Source: Stenotrophomonas sp. MMGLT7 (lineage in GTDB: Bacteria; Pseudomonadota; Gammaproteobacteria; Xanthomonadales; Xanthomonadaceae). From it: a DNA stretch of 64,000 bases. This document shows positions 7,008-16,910 of this stretch, one piece after another. The notes beneath the pieces were generated by a model. It searched no databases. It worked only from the letters and a program-made list of their open reading frames with translations, and was not told where the DNA came from. The stretch's first letter is position 1, and each line of letters opens with the position of its first letter. The position numbers were made by a program, and so were the translations under genes. Location of the stretch: NCBI RefSeq assembly GCF_021168555.1, contig NZ_JAJOZS010000001.1, positions 124,001-188,000 of the forward strand. The letters are read 5' to 3'.

Positions 7008-9158
7008 CTACATCGCGGCGCGCACGCTGCACCGGCAGTTCGGATGCGTATCGCGCATCGGCCGCGGTGCGCTCTCGTCGGCAAGACTGTACGGCCCGGC
7101 TGCGGCCAGTCCGCTGCAGATCGGGCAGGCATCGGTGGCGGTGGCGATGTCGTACATCTCGTAGCCGTTGGCGCGGTACATCTCCTGCTTTCCCCGCGCC
7201 TGCGCATCGACGATCTCCGACCGTGCCAGCCGTTCCCAGTTGTAGTCTCCGGCATCGAACCGCTCGCGCAGCGCGGCGGCGACGGCCAGCGGGTTCTGCC
7301 CGTCGAACTGGCCCGACGCCAGCGCGCTGACGATGTCGGTGCTGTACTCGCGGATCATGCCGTTGCGCACCAGTGTCAGGCCCTGGTTGCGCAGGCCGGT
7401 GTTCACGCGCGTGCGGGCGGCGGCGATGGCCTGCTGCACGCGCGCGTCGCCGAAGTCGGTGGCGATCTCGATGCCGGCATTGGCCGTGCCGCGGTCGTAG
7501 CTGCGCATCGAGCCGGACAGCAATCGGGACGCCATGCCGGTGACGCGCGTCTGCCCGCGCAGTAGCAGGTCAGCCAGTTGCGCCATGTCGAAGACGAATT
7601 CGCTGATCGCCGCCGCGGTGGCCGTCAGGCCCAGCGCGGTCAGCACTTCCTCGCGCAGTTCGTGCCAGCTTCGCACCAGGCCGGATTGCGTCTGCTGCTC
7701 GATGCGCGGCAGTTCCAGGTCATCCTCGGCCCAGGGTTCGCCTTCGTCTTCATCTTCGCCGGCGGCCTTGGCATGGTGATGGGTGTGGCTGGCATGCGCA
7801 GTGCGCGGGCGTGCCGTGCGCATCACGTTGTCCAGCCCGGCCGGCCGCTCGGCATTGTCGGCCGCGCCGGCGGCGGTGTTGCCGCGCACCAGCGCCGCCT
7901 GCGCCAGCAGGAACTCGGCCTGGGCGCGCTTGACCTGGTCGGTCAGCGACGGCAGGCGCTGCACCACGTCCCAGTCGCCCGGCTTCCAGGTGCGGCCGCG
8001 GGCGCGCAGCATGGCCTCGATCGGCCGCCGCAGGCCAGGCACACGCCGCGCGAATCGGGTCTTGGAATCCTGCAGCACCAGCTCGGACTGCGGCTCGGCG
8101 ATGCCGGCGGCCTGAGCCCAACTGACGCCCAGCATCCACGCCGGGATGCCGAAGGCGGCCACCAGTTGCTCGATCATGTGCTTAGCCGGCAACTCGATCT
8201 GCAGCGCCTCGCTGACCGCACCGATCACCTCGATGGCGATGGTATCGTTCATGCCCACGCCGGTGGCAAGATCGACGCTCAGGCCCTTGCCCTTGCTCTC
8301 CATCGCCCGGCCCAGGTCGCCCACGATCTGCTCGGCGCGCTTCTGCGCCATCTCGCTGGTGATCTTGCTGGACTTGGTGGCGAAACTGACGTGGAAGCTC
8401 GGGTCGCCGAAGCGGCTCCACACCTGCCCGGTCGCGTTCTGCATGCGCAGCAGGATCTGCGTGACGAAGGGGATGCTGCGCAGCACGGACGTGCCGTAGG
8501 GGTTGTCCGCCTCCGGACGGTTCACGGCGATCACCAGTTGCTCGGGCTCCAGCTCAACGTAGCCCACTTCCAGCAGCATGCTGGCGCCGATGCTGGCGCG
8601 CACGCGTCCCTGCAGGATCGCCTCCACGTTGGATAGCCCGTCCGGCCGGCGGTCGCCGCAGGTGTTGGGCGCGCGGTAGAACACCCGCATGCGGTCGCGC
8701 TCGCGCACGAAGGCGGTGCCCTTGCTGTCGGCCACGCGCAGGCCGATGACGTCGCGCCCGCGGCTGTCGAACACCATTTCGGCAATGCCATGCCCCTGCT
8801 CCATCAGTTCTTCTCCCTGGCAGGCATACATGGCCTGGTAACCGCATTCCAGGTCGTTGACCGGGACATTGCGCATCCATTCCTCGATCTCGGCTACCAA
8901 CCTGTCGTTGCCGCCCTCCACGGCCAGGATGCCGTCCAGTGTCACCAGACGGCCGATGCCGGCATCAAGCATCGGCATGGCCTCCTTGAGCGCCTCGTAC
9001 AGCCATGGCGATACCGTACGCGGCTGCCAGGCGCCGATGGTGTCCTGCCACAGCCCCATGGCCTGCACGTCGCGCGTGCTGGCCGCGATGCCGCCCCTCT
9101 GATTTCGGGTGGGGTCGGTGGACTTGGCGCGGAACCAGCTTCGAGGATTGAGGTTCAT
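7008..9158 (-). CDS. Portal protein fused to MuF-like head morphogenesis domain
   Basis: A 716-residue protein. Residues 1-410 resemble a Mu gp29-type portal (DUF935 style), with segments such as HMIEQLVAAFGIPAWMLGVS. A His/Glu-rich linker (ASHTHHHAKAAGEDEDEGEP) joins a C-terminal MuF-type domain ending in a Cys/His cluster (DACPICSG through DTHPNCRCSV). Two normally separate proteins are thus joined. The start overlaps the HNH gene stop by four bases. Confidence 0.8.
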   Translation of the reverse strand: MNLNPRSWFRAKSTDPTRNQRGGIAASTRDVQAMGLWQDTIGAWQPRTVSPWLYEALKEAMPMLDAGIGRLVTLDGILAVEGGNDRLVAEIEEWMRNVPVNDLECGYQAMYACQGEELMEQGHGIAEMVFDSRGRDVIGLRVADSKGTAFVRERDRMRVFYRAPNTCGDRRPDGLSNVEAILQGRVRASIGASMLLEVGYVELEPEQLVIAVNRPEADNPYGTSVLRSIPFVTQILLRMQNATGQVWSRFGDPSFHVSFATKSSKITSEMAQKRAEQIVGDLGRAMESKGKGLSVDLATGVGMNDTIAIEVIGAVSEALQIELPAKHMIEQLVAAFGIPAWMLGVSWAQAAGIAEPQSELVLQDSKTRFARRVPGLRRPIEAMLRARGRTWKPGDWDVVQRLPSLTDQVKRAQAEFLLAQAALVRGNTAAGAADNAERPAGLDNVMRTARPRTAHASHTHHHAKAAGEDEDEGEPWAEDDLELPRIEQQTQSGLVRSWHELREEVLTALGLTATAAAISEFVFDMAQLADLLLRGQTRVTGMASRLLSGSMRSYDRGTANAGIEIATDFGDARVQQAIAAARTRVNTGLRNQGLTLVRNGMIREYSTDIVSALASGQFDGQNPLAVAAALRERFDAGDYNWERLARSEIVDAQARGKQEMYRANGYEMYDIATATDACPICSGLAAAGPYSLADESAPRPMRDTHPNCRCSVRAAM

Positions 9159-9703
9159 GGGTGAAATTCCTGGTAGATATGGTTCCAACGCAGCCCTTTA
9201 ATAATTCTTATCACTTGCGTTTTTCCTATGCCAAATTTGACTGCCAAATCCGACAAGGAAACTCCATTTTTTGATAGTTCGTGCAATCTCCTGACATCGC
9301 CCTCTTTCAATTTAGCCTGAGGATGTTCCTCCCCTAAGAGTCGAATCGGCGAGCGCAGTCCAAGCTTGTAAGCATGACGGATATTTTTAGATTCAGTCAC
9401 CCATTCCAGATTACTAAAACTATTGTGAGCCTTAATACCATCTATGTGATTGACATCAAATCCCGCAGAATCTGCCCTTGGCATGAAGGCTAGAAGCACA
9501 ACACGATGCACGCGGACCGGCGCTCTTTTCCCCGCCCACTTCCAGTTGCAGATGAAATACCCATTAGCGTCACAACGCTGCGCCACCACAACCCGGCGGC
9601 CACGGCCACGCCAATCCTCGTTGTAGACCGCGCCGGTACAAGTGACACTGTATTTACCAGCAGCCAGTGCTGCGACTATCATTTCATCATTAAATGCCGT
9701 CAT
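9155..9703 (-). CDS. HNH homing-type endonuclease
   Basis: A 182-residue protein. The centre has the HNH core: a VHRVVLLAF histidine, then VNHIDGIKAHNSFSNLEWVT, followed by a helical NUMOD-like/HTH C-terminus (SLSDLAVKFGIGKTQVIRII) that would select DNA. The gene is visibly AT-richer than its neighbours, pointing to separate arrival. It overlaps both neighbours by four bases and sits between the RadC and Zn-finger genes and the portal, a common landing place for free-standing homing endonucleases. Confidence 0.85.
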   Translation of the reverse strand: MTAFNDEMIVAALAAGKYSVTCTGAVYNEDWRGRGRRVVVAQRCDANGYFICNWKWAGKRAPVRVHRVVLLAFMPRADSAGFDVNHIDGIKAHNSFSNLEWVTESKNIRHAYKLGLRSPIRLLGEEHPQAKLKEGDVRRLHELSKNGVSLSDLAVKFGIGKTQVIRIIKGLRWNHIYQEFHP

Positions 9704-10023
9704 ATCACGGCTCCAAGCTTGGCTGTATTATTTTGCCGAGGCGTCTCCATGCCCATGCCGAGAGCAGCAACCAACCCGGAAAGCATGGAAGCTGGGCAGC
9801 GCCGCGTCAGGTTCGACTGGAGATCGGCAACGGCCAGCAGATCGCCGGGGAGGCGCGGCTGGCAGTCGGAGCAAAGCCCGTAGACCATGCGGCTGCCAGG
9901 ACCAAATGGCTCGTAGGCGCCAGTGCCAAGCCGCTCATGCCTCGGCACGATGCGACCGCAGCAATCGCACTGGCGGGTGTGCACAGCGCCCTTGCCGCGG
10001 CTCGGAGACGCGCGCCGGCTCAT
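9700..10023 (-). CDS. Small zinc-finger-like protein
   Basis: A 107-residue protein with four cysteines arranged as CDCCGRIVPRHE and LCSDC about 25 residues later, suggesting one zinc site. The N-terminus is basic. It overlaps the RadC gene upstream and the HNH gene downstream by four bases each, so all three are translationally coupled. Function unknown; nucleic-acid binding is plausible. Confidence 0.55.
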   Translation of the reverse strand: MSRRASPSRGKGAVHTRQCDCCGRIVPRHERLGTGAYEPFGPGSRMVYGLCSDCQPRLPGDLLAVADLQSNLTRRCPASMLSGLVAALGMGMETPRQNNTAKLGAVI

Positions 10024-10616
10024 GCCCCGGCTCCTTGTGCCGCGAGCCGATTGCGGCGGCGCGTCTCCGCGCCCTTGCGAGCGGCTTCCATCTGTCGCTG
10101 CTTGCGGTCGTTCCACCGTCGCATGCCGTCCAGCGGGCCGGGCGTTGCGCGCAGGTCATTCGCAATCGACACCGCGCCGCGGGCGGCAACCACGATGTGG
10201 TCCTGTAGATCTACACCGATCGTCGCCAGCATGTCGCGCAGCGAGTAGGTGACGGCGATGTCGATCCTGCTGGGCGTCGGATCGCCCGATGGGTGATTGT
10301 GGGCCACGATCACGCTGCAGGCGTTGTCCATCAACGCGCAGCGCGCTACCTCGCGGTTACTCACGTCGCAGGTACTGGCCGTGCCGACGCTGAGTGTGTG
10401 GACGCCGATCAGGCGCAACTTGGCGTCGAGCGTGGCGCAGGCGAAGTGTTCGCGGTCGCGGCCCGCCAGCATCAGCCGGAAGTAGTCACGCGCCACGTCG
10501 GGGGAATTCAACAGCGGCTGCTCGGCGCGGGCAGACCAGCGCTGCTCCAGAATGCTGGCTGCGCGGTAAAGGACTTTGTCTTCGCGCACGCGGCGCAGAT
10601 CGGCATGGTCAGTCAT
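10020..10616 (-). CDS. radC: RadC-like JAB/MPN protein
   Basis: A 198-residue protein with the JAB metalloprotease-fold signature AHNHPSGDPTPSRID (His-x-His, then Ser and Asp), as in RadC/YeeS proteins. Only the JAB domain and a short basic tail are present; the N-terminal helix-hairpin-helix of chromosomal RadC is missing, as is usual for phage and plasmid versions. AAGGAG precedes the ATG. The RadC role in repair is disputed, and anti-restriction or anti-defence roles have been proposed for mobile copies. Confidence 0.85.
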   Translation of the reverse strand: MTDHADLRRVREDKVLYRAASILEQRWSARAEQPLLNSPDVARDYFRLMLAGRDREHFACATLDAKLRLIGVHTLSVGTASTCDVSNREVARCALMDNACSVIVAHNHPSGDPTPSRIDIAVTYSLRDMLATIGVDLQDHIVVAARGAVSIANDLRATPGPLDGMRRWNDRKQRQMEAARKGAETRRRNRLAAQGAGA

Positions 10617-10916
10617 GCGGAACTCCTTCGGTAAGTTGGAGTCCGTCACCGCGCTGCTAAACGAGGTGGCGGACGGTGCGCGGTTAGCAGACCGGCCGAA
10701 GGACCGGCACGCCTTGCGGCGTCCGCACACCGCCCGCCATGAAGCGGGCACAAAAAAACGCCGGTCATGGGCGGCGCTGGTGCGCCTTCGGATCGGGCTG
10801 CTAAACCCGACAGCGGAATTGGCCGCTGCGGACGTAAAACTAATCCCGATTCCCCAGGAACGCAAGTACCCTACGGCTGGGCGACTTGCCGCCCGATGGA
10901 GTCCAAGGGGGACCCG
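10617..10916. other. Structured 300-bp intergenic region
   Basis: No gene is apparent. The decamer GCTGCTAAAC occurs at 10653 and 10797, with its near-inverted form GTTAGCAG at 10683. Short hairpins follow (CCGG-CCGG and GCC-GGC types near 10690-10740). On the minus strand a CGCCG/CGGCG hairpin is followed by a T-run at about 10758-10752, a possible weak terminator. It separates two divergent genes, so it should hold promoters for RadC (minus) and the lipoprotein (plus). Confidence 0.4.
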
Positions 10917-11339
10917 ATGCTTCGTTTGATCCTGGCGGCGTGCCTGGTATTGGCTCTTGCCGGCTGCATCAGCATGCCGACGCAGTACAGGGGCGCGACG
11001 CGCGCCGAACAACACACGGAAATCGCATACGACGACGCCTACCGCATCATCGCTAAGCAGATGACGGCATGCTATCGGGTGATCGGCATCTGGGGGAATG
11101 GCTATGAGATTCAGGCGGACCTTGACACCACCAAGCGCCAGGGGATTGTCGAGTTGTACAAGATCGGCCTGATGGGAACCGCCAAGGACGGCGACAACAT
11201 CACCCGCAAGGTGACGATCACAGCGACCGAGAGCGGCGCATACATCATCGTGGATGGACACAAGGACCGATACGTTTTCGTCAACAGCAGCGCGATCACC
11301 CAATGGCTGGGCGGCTCGACAGCCTGTTACAGCAGATAG
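10917..11339 (+). CDS. Phage-encoded lipoprotein (moron)
   Basis: A 140-residue protein with a signal peptide ending in the lipobox LALAGC at residues 13-18, so it should be processed and anchored in a membrane. The mature part is soluble-looking with two cysteines (C52, C138). It is the only plus-strand gene in this prophage block and has its own ribosome site (AAGGGGG), which suggests expression in the lysogen. Prophage lipoproteins of this type often block phage adsorption or DNA entry; that role is inference here. Confidence 0.75.
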   Translation: MLRLILAACLVLALAGCISMPTQYRGATRAEQHTEIAYDDAYRIIAKQMTACYRVIGIWGNGYEIQADLDTTKRQGIVELYKIGLMGTAKDGDNITRKVTITATESGAYIIVDGHKDRYVFVNSSAITQWLGGSTACYSR

Positions 11340-11350
11340 TTCCCGCAAGC

Positions 11351-13228
11351 TCACGCCGCGCTCCTCTGCACGATGCTGCTGGCGAACACATCGACGCCCA
11401 GGCCTTCGTCCTGCAGAGAGCGCAGGCGGCGCAACATCTGCTGGCGGCGGGAATCGGGAATGTGGTCGTCCTGTTTGCTGTAGATGGGCCACTTCGCGCC
11501 TTCGCGGGCGGTCTGGGTGGCCATGGCGTTGAGCACGTCGGTGTCGTAGGGCATGGCGTAGCCGCCAGCCTGCAGGCGCGCCGTGATGCACTGCGTGGCC
11601 CAGTGCTTGGCCGGCGCGGTGAGCGTGCGGATCTCGCCGGTGCGCTTGTCCTCCTCCTGCAGCGCCTGGCCGTCCTCGCCGATGCACTCCACCGACTGCT
11701 GGAAATGGAAGCCCACCAGCCGGTCCTCGAAGCCGCACTCGGCAAAGCGGTCCACGCTGATCAGGTCCTTCACCACCGTGGTGCCGGCGCTGCCCAGGTC
11801 GGCCCCCCAGAACGGCAGCCGCCCGAACAGCCCGTCCAGCGCGGCGATCAGCTCCTCCTGCAGGTGGTAGGGGAAGCCGACAGCCTTGATGCGTACCTGG
11901 TCGCGCAGCTCGTGGCCCACTTCCTCGCTGAGCACGATCTCGGTTGGGTCGTTGCGCTCGCCGAGGTCGGCGCCGGCCCAGAACACGCCCTGTGCCGCAC
12001 CCTGCACGTACGGCCGCAGGATCTCGAGCATCGCGGTCCGCCGGCCCTCGTCGCTGCCCTTGAGCAGCGGGCGCAGCGCCTGCGCATCGTCGTACAGGGT
12101 GCGGTAGCTGCCGATCTTGCGCCCGGACTCCATCGCCAGATCCACCGCGGCGACTTCCACATGCAGCAGATCGGCCTCGTGGTCGGCGTGCAGCTTGATG
12201 ACGCGGTACTCGGGCCGGTCGAGCACGTTGGGCAGCAGAATGCCCCAGGGCCATACGGGGTTCTCGGCCTGGCCGTGTTCGCCCAGCACGTTGCGCTGGT
12301 ATCCCGGCGTGTTGCGGCCGCCGAAGCGGCGCAGCATGTCGGCCTCGCGCTCGGGCGACCAGAACGGCGCCGGCTTCATAGTCTGCTGCCAGCGGAACAG
12401 GCGGTAGCCCCGCTTGGTGGGCGGCAAGCTCTCCACCGCGGTCTGCGTGAGGCGGAAATACTCGCTGCCGCGGTCGCCGTCGGGAACGGAGTAGACGCGC
12501 GCTCGGCAGCCCGGCTTCAGGGCACGCCAGTATTCACTGAAAATCACCTTGTTCTTGACCTTGGCGGCCTCGTCGAACAGGCCGAAGGCATTGACATGGA
12601 CGCCACGGAAAGCCTCGCCATCATGTCCGCCCGGGCGGTAGTAGGCCCGCGCGATGCTGGGCCTGTCCGGGCGCACCGGATTCGGCGCGAGGAAGCGGTG
12701 CATCACGTGCGGCGTCTTCTTCGGCTTGAGCCAGAAATGCTGGATCAGCGTCTTCTGCCCGGCACCATCGGCGACGCCGAACTGTTCCTCCAGCGCCAGG
12801 ATGATTTCGTCCAGGTGCGTTTGCTGCGGCGCCGCCACCAGCGACCAGGGGTTGGCGATGCGCCCACCGACGGCGGTACAGCCTGCCCAGGCGATCAGCG
12901 CGATGATCTCGCGGGTCTTGCCGCACTCGGCTCCGTCCTGATGGACAACATCCTGCATCCACGCGCGCATGCTCGGCCGCTGGTAGTCCCAGAACCGGTA
13001 CGGCTCGCCGCTGTCCGGCTCGAACAGGAACGTTTCCGCCCAGCGCAGCGGGTCCTCGAAGGTGTACAGCACCAGCGCCTCGTCCACGGTGACGCCGTAT
13101 CCGCCCCGCTCCAGCACCTTCCAGGCCCATCCACGCTCGGCAAGCCACGCATCGAACTCGTCGATGTCGTAGACGCCGCGGTCCAGCATCTGTGCCTGCA
13201 GAACGCCGACGTCCACGCTCTGGCGCAT
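11351..13228 (-). CDS. Terminase large subunit
   Basis: A 625-residue packaging motor. The ATPase has a Walker A GAECGKT near residue 97 and a Walker B ending in AFGLFDEAAK near 215. The C-terminal nuclease starts with FWAGADLGERNDPTEIV, where the Asp would bind metal. It is coupled to the small-subunit gene by a one-base overlap. Size and motif order are normal for the family. Confidence 0.85.
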   Translation of the reverse strand: MRQSVDVGVLQAQMLDRGVYDIDEFDAWLAERGWAWKVLERGGYGVTVDEALVLYTFEDPLRWAETFLFEPDSGEPYRFWDYQRPSMRAWMQDVVHQDGAECGKTREIIALIAWAGCTAVGGRIANPWSLVAAPQQTHLDEIILALEEQFGVADGAGQKTLIQHFWLKPKKTPHVMHRFLAPNPVRPDRPSIARAYYRPGGHDGEAFRGVHVNAFGLFDEAAKVKNKVIFSEYWRALKPGCRARVYSVPDGDRGSEYFRLTQTAVESLPPTKRGYRLFRWQQTMKPAPFWSPEREADMLRRFGGRNTPGYQRNVLGEHGQAENPVWPWGILLPNVLDRPEYRVIKLHADHEADLLHVEVAAVDLAMESGRKIGSYRTLYDDAQALRPLLKGSDEGRRTAMLEILRPYVQGAAQGVFWAGADLGERNDPTEIVLSEEVGHELRDQVRIKAVGFPYHLQEELIAALDGLFGRLPFWGADLGSAGTTVVKDLISVDRFAECGFEDRLVGFHFQQSVECIGEDGQALQEEDKRTGEIRTLTAPAKHWATQCITARLQAGGYAMPYDTDVLNAMATQTAREGAKWPIYSKQDDHIPDSRRQQMLRRLRSLQDEGLGVDVFASSIVQRSAA

Positions 13229-13944
13229 CAGTCGCCGCCGGTCTTAGGCAGCGCCGGCCGCCCGGCGGCGCCGCGCTGGAAGATCCCACCGAGGATGGTC
13301 TGCATGGCATCGACCTTCTCGTCGTCCACCTTCGCCTGCGCCTTGGCCTTGGGCGTGACCAGCAACTCGGGCAGGTTGATCCCCAGGCGCTCCAGCGACT
13401 TCATCAGCATCTCGTAGCCGGGGTTGGCGATGAACTTGCCCACCACCTCGCTGCCGTCCGCACGCAGGACCAGGCCGCCCTCGCCGTCGATCATCGGCAC
13501 CGGCACCACCATGCCCTGGCTGGACACCAGCGTGCGCAGCTCGTGCATGAGCTGCAGCGCCGCGGCGACTTCGTTGGCCATGATGCCGTTGATGCCCTCC
13601 ATGGAGCCGCGCTCCATGGCGTCGATGATGGCGCCGAAGGCCTGCACGTAGACCTGCTTGTCCAGGCAGTTGCCGCCAGGCGACGTCATGCCGTCGTCGA
13701 CCAGCGAACACGGGTACTTGCTGCAGGTGGTGCGGCAGGGCTTGCCCATGGCGCCGACCAGCGACTGCAGGCCATTGTCGAACGTCGCCAGGTGGACTTT
13801 GCTGGTCAACCCGTGCTTCCAGCCGTTGCGACTGCTGCGCGCCTTGCCCTCGGGCGTGCGCGGGCCGGTGGACTTGCGCGCCGCGGCGCGGCGCTGTTCC
13901 AGTTCGGCCTCGGTGAGCTTGCGGCGGTGGCGGCTGCGGGTCAT
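13228..13944 (-). CDS. Probable terminase small subunit
   Basis: A 238-residue protein with a very basic N-terminus containing STGPRTPEGKARSSRNGWKH, a motif common in small terminase-like phage proteins, followed by four cysteines (residues 70-93) and helical segments. It is directly upstream of the large terminase and overlaps it by one base. DNA recognition for packaging is inferred from position. Confidence 0.65.
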   Translation of the reverse strand: MTRSRHRRKLTEAELEQRRAAARKSTGPRTPEGKARSSRNGWKHGLTSKVHLATFDNGLQSLVGAMGKPCRTTCSKYPCSLVDDGMTSPGGNCLDKQVYVQAFGAIIDAMERGSMEGINGIMANEVAAALQLMHELRTLVSSQGMVVPVPMIDGEGGLVLRADGSEVVGKFIANPGYEMLMKSLERLGINLPELLVTPKAKAQAKVDDEKVDAMQTILGGIFQRGAAGRPALPKTGGD

Positions 13945-13953
13945 GGCGGGGTT

Positions 13954-14334
13954 TTACCGGTTCGTGATGTCCCACGTCTGGACACACGTGGGACATTTGA
14001 TAGCGCGGTTTGCCGTCGATCGTGCGATCCCCAGCATCTGCGTGATCTCCCCTATGGCGTACCCATTGGCCCGCATGCTGCGGATCAGGTCATCCCGCTG
14101 CTGTCGCCACAACGCACCGAAGAACTGCTCGCGCTTGGCGATGTAGACCCGATCCGGCCCCAGCTCGTCGAGCATGATCGCAAGGGCCTGAGCACCAACC
14201 TGCGCGCCCAGTGTCTCGATCAGTCGTCGGCCCAGCGTGCCCAGTGCCCACTTCCCCTCGTACTGCGCCAGCAGCTTGATTTCCAGGTCGGTGACGCGAT
14301 CGCCCGTCCCGCTGAACGTGATGCCCTCAATCAC
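13954..14334 (-). CDS. Helix-turn-helix phage protein
   Basis: A 126-residue protein. The C-terminal part, RSMRANGYAIGEITQMLGIA followed by RSTANRAIK, is a clear helix-turn-helix resembling Mor/C-type late activators or small-terminase DNA-binding domains. The start overlaps the integrase stop by eight bases. It could activate the late genes immediately downstream or take part in packaging; sequence alone does not decide. Confidence 0.6.
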   Translation of the reverse strand: MIEGITFSGTGDRVTDLEIKLLAQYEGKWALGTLGRRLIETLGAQVGAQALAIMLDELGPDRVYIAKREQFFGALWRQQRDDLIRSMRANGYAIGEITQMLGIARSTANRAIKCPTCVQTWDITNR

Positions 14335-15472
14335 TGATCACCTCCCCTGCCGCAATACGGGCCCACAGCGGCGTGCCGGTGGGCTTGGTGCCGAGCACGC
14401 GGTGCTGGCGGTCTGCGCTTAGCCGCGTGCGGCGGGCGCGCTCGGACACGGCCAGGTAGCGGCGCGTGGTCTCGATGCTCTCGTGGCCCATCAGGGCGCG
14501 GATGGTCTCGATGTCGGCGCCTTCGTCGTAGAGCTGTGTGGCGAAGGTGACGCGGAAGCGGTGGATGCCCCAGTCGCGCAGCTTGGCGCGCTTGGCGTGG
14601 TGGGCGACCAGCGTCTCGTAGCTGCGCATCGCCAGCGGCTCGCCCCGCGTGGCGGCCGACAGCGAGACGAACACCGCGTCGTGCTCCACCGGGAAACCCA
14701 GCGCATCGCGGGCCATCAGCCAATCGCGCAGGGCCGATACCGACGGCCCCTCGAACGGCACGTCGCGCTCCTTCGAGCCCTTGCCACGGATGCGCACCAC
14801 CCCCGTGCGCGGGGTCAGCTCGAACTGCTCGAGGGTGAGCGTGCATAGCTCCTCGCGGCGCAGGCCGGTGGCCAGCAGCAACAGCAGCGCACAGCGGTCG
14901 CGCGTGGCCCGCGGCTCGGGCGATTCGGCGACCGAGCGGAACAGCCCTCGCAGGTGCTCGTCGGTGTACTTGCGGGCGGGCTTGGTCTTCACCCGCGGCC
15001 CGCTGAGGTCCGCGGCCGGATTGGTCGGGGCCAGGCCGCGGCTACGGCGCCAATCGTAGAAGTTCCGCAGCGCCTGCACCTGCTGGCGCCGCCAGACCGG
15101 CCCATTCCGGCACTCCATCGCCAGCCAGCGCTGCCAGCGGTCGAAGTCGCCGATCCCCGCAACGGCGTAGTCCAGCTCCACCGAGGTCGCCCACCGCAGG
15201 AACCGCCCTACGGTGCGGGCATAGGACCGTCCCGTGGTCGAGGGCCGCGATGCGCAGTCGATGACCAGGTGCGCCTGCCACAGCCACAGCTCGGCCAGGG
15301 CGCGCGGCACCATGGGATAGACCTCGACCCGCCGCATCACCTCGGCGAACAGCGGCTCGCTCGCCATCAGCGTGGCCCGGTACGCCGGCAGCTGCGGCCC
15401 GTTGGGCAGATGCTCCAGCTCGGCCAGCACCGCGGACGGCAGCGGTGCGAGCGGCGCGGCGGCGGCCTTCAC
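14327..15472 (-). CDS. Tyrosine recombinase (phage integrase)
   Basis: A 381-residue protein from GTG at 15472, which has GGGAGG five bases upstream; a GTG at 15478 is an alternative. It has an N-terminal core-binding domain and a catalytic domain with Arg in TGLRREEL, a Lys beta-hairpin (RGKGSKERDVPF), HRFRVTF (His-x-x-Arg), GHES, and the nucleophile Tyr in TTRRYL. All active-site residues are present. It lies between replication and packaging genes rather than at a prophage end, which is unusual. Confidence 0.85.
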   Translation of the reverse strand: MKAAAAPLAPLPSAVLAELEHLPNGPQLPAYRATLMASEPLFAEVMRRVEVYPMVPRALAELWLWQAHLVIDCASRPSTTGRSYARTVGRFLRWATSVELDYAVAGIGDFDRWQRWLAMECRNGPVWRRQQVQALRNFYDWRRSRGLAPTNPAADLSGPRVKTKPARKYTDEHLRGLFRSVAESPEPRATRDRCALLLLLATGLRREELCTLTLEQFELTPRTGVVRIRGKGSKERDVPFEGPSVSALRDWLMARDALGFPVEHDAVFVSLSAATRGEPLAMRSYETLVAHHAKRAKLRDWGIHRFRVTFATQLYDEGADIETIRALMGHESIETTRRYLAVSERARRTRLSADRQHRVLGTKPTGTPLWARIAAGEVISD

Positions 15473-15809
15473 AGGCACCTCCCGGCGGCGGCGCCCCCTG
15501 GAACCCCCTCCCATTTTTCGAGGCCCCAATAGCTACCGGCGGCGGCGCGCGGCCCCCCCGATTCGAAGGGGGGGTGGCCTGGCCCTCGGCCATCCCCGCC
15601 GCCCGTGTTGCGGCCCGACCGAGCCGCCCCAAATGGAATCAATGGCTTACGCCCAACCGCCTCCGGTTCGGAATTCTGAACGAGGCCGCCGCTGCCGCTG
15701 ACCCCGCCCAGCGGTTCGGGCCATGCACCGCAAGGCTTCCGGGCAAGCCTGAACGGCTGGCAGAAAGGTGTCACAACTGTGATTGCCCGCAATGGTTGGA
15801 TGAGCGCGA
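15473..15809. other. Intergenic region with a C7/G7 hairpin
   Basis: No gene is supported. Seven C at 15553-15559 and seven G at 15568-15574 flank GATTCGAA, forming a strong hairpin. The minus-strand leader of the integrase starts here. The hairpin could terminate or process transcripts of the upstream replication gene or mark a recombination site; nothing decides between these. Confidence 0.4.
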
Positions 15810-16910
<1,101 letters not shown>

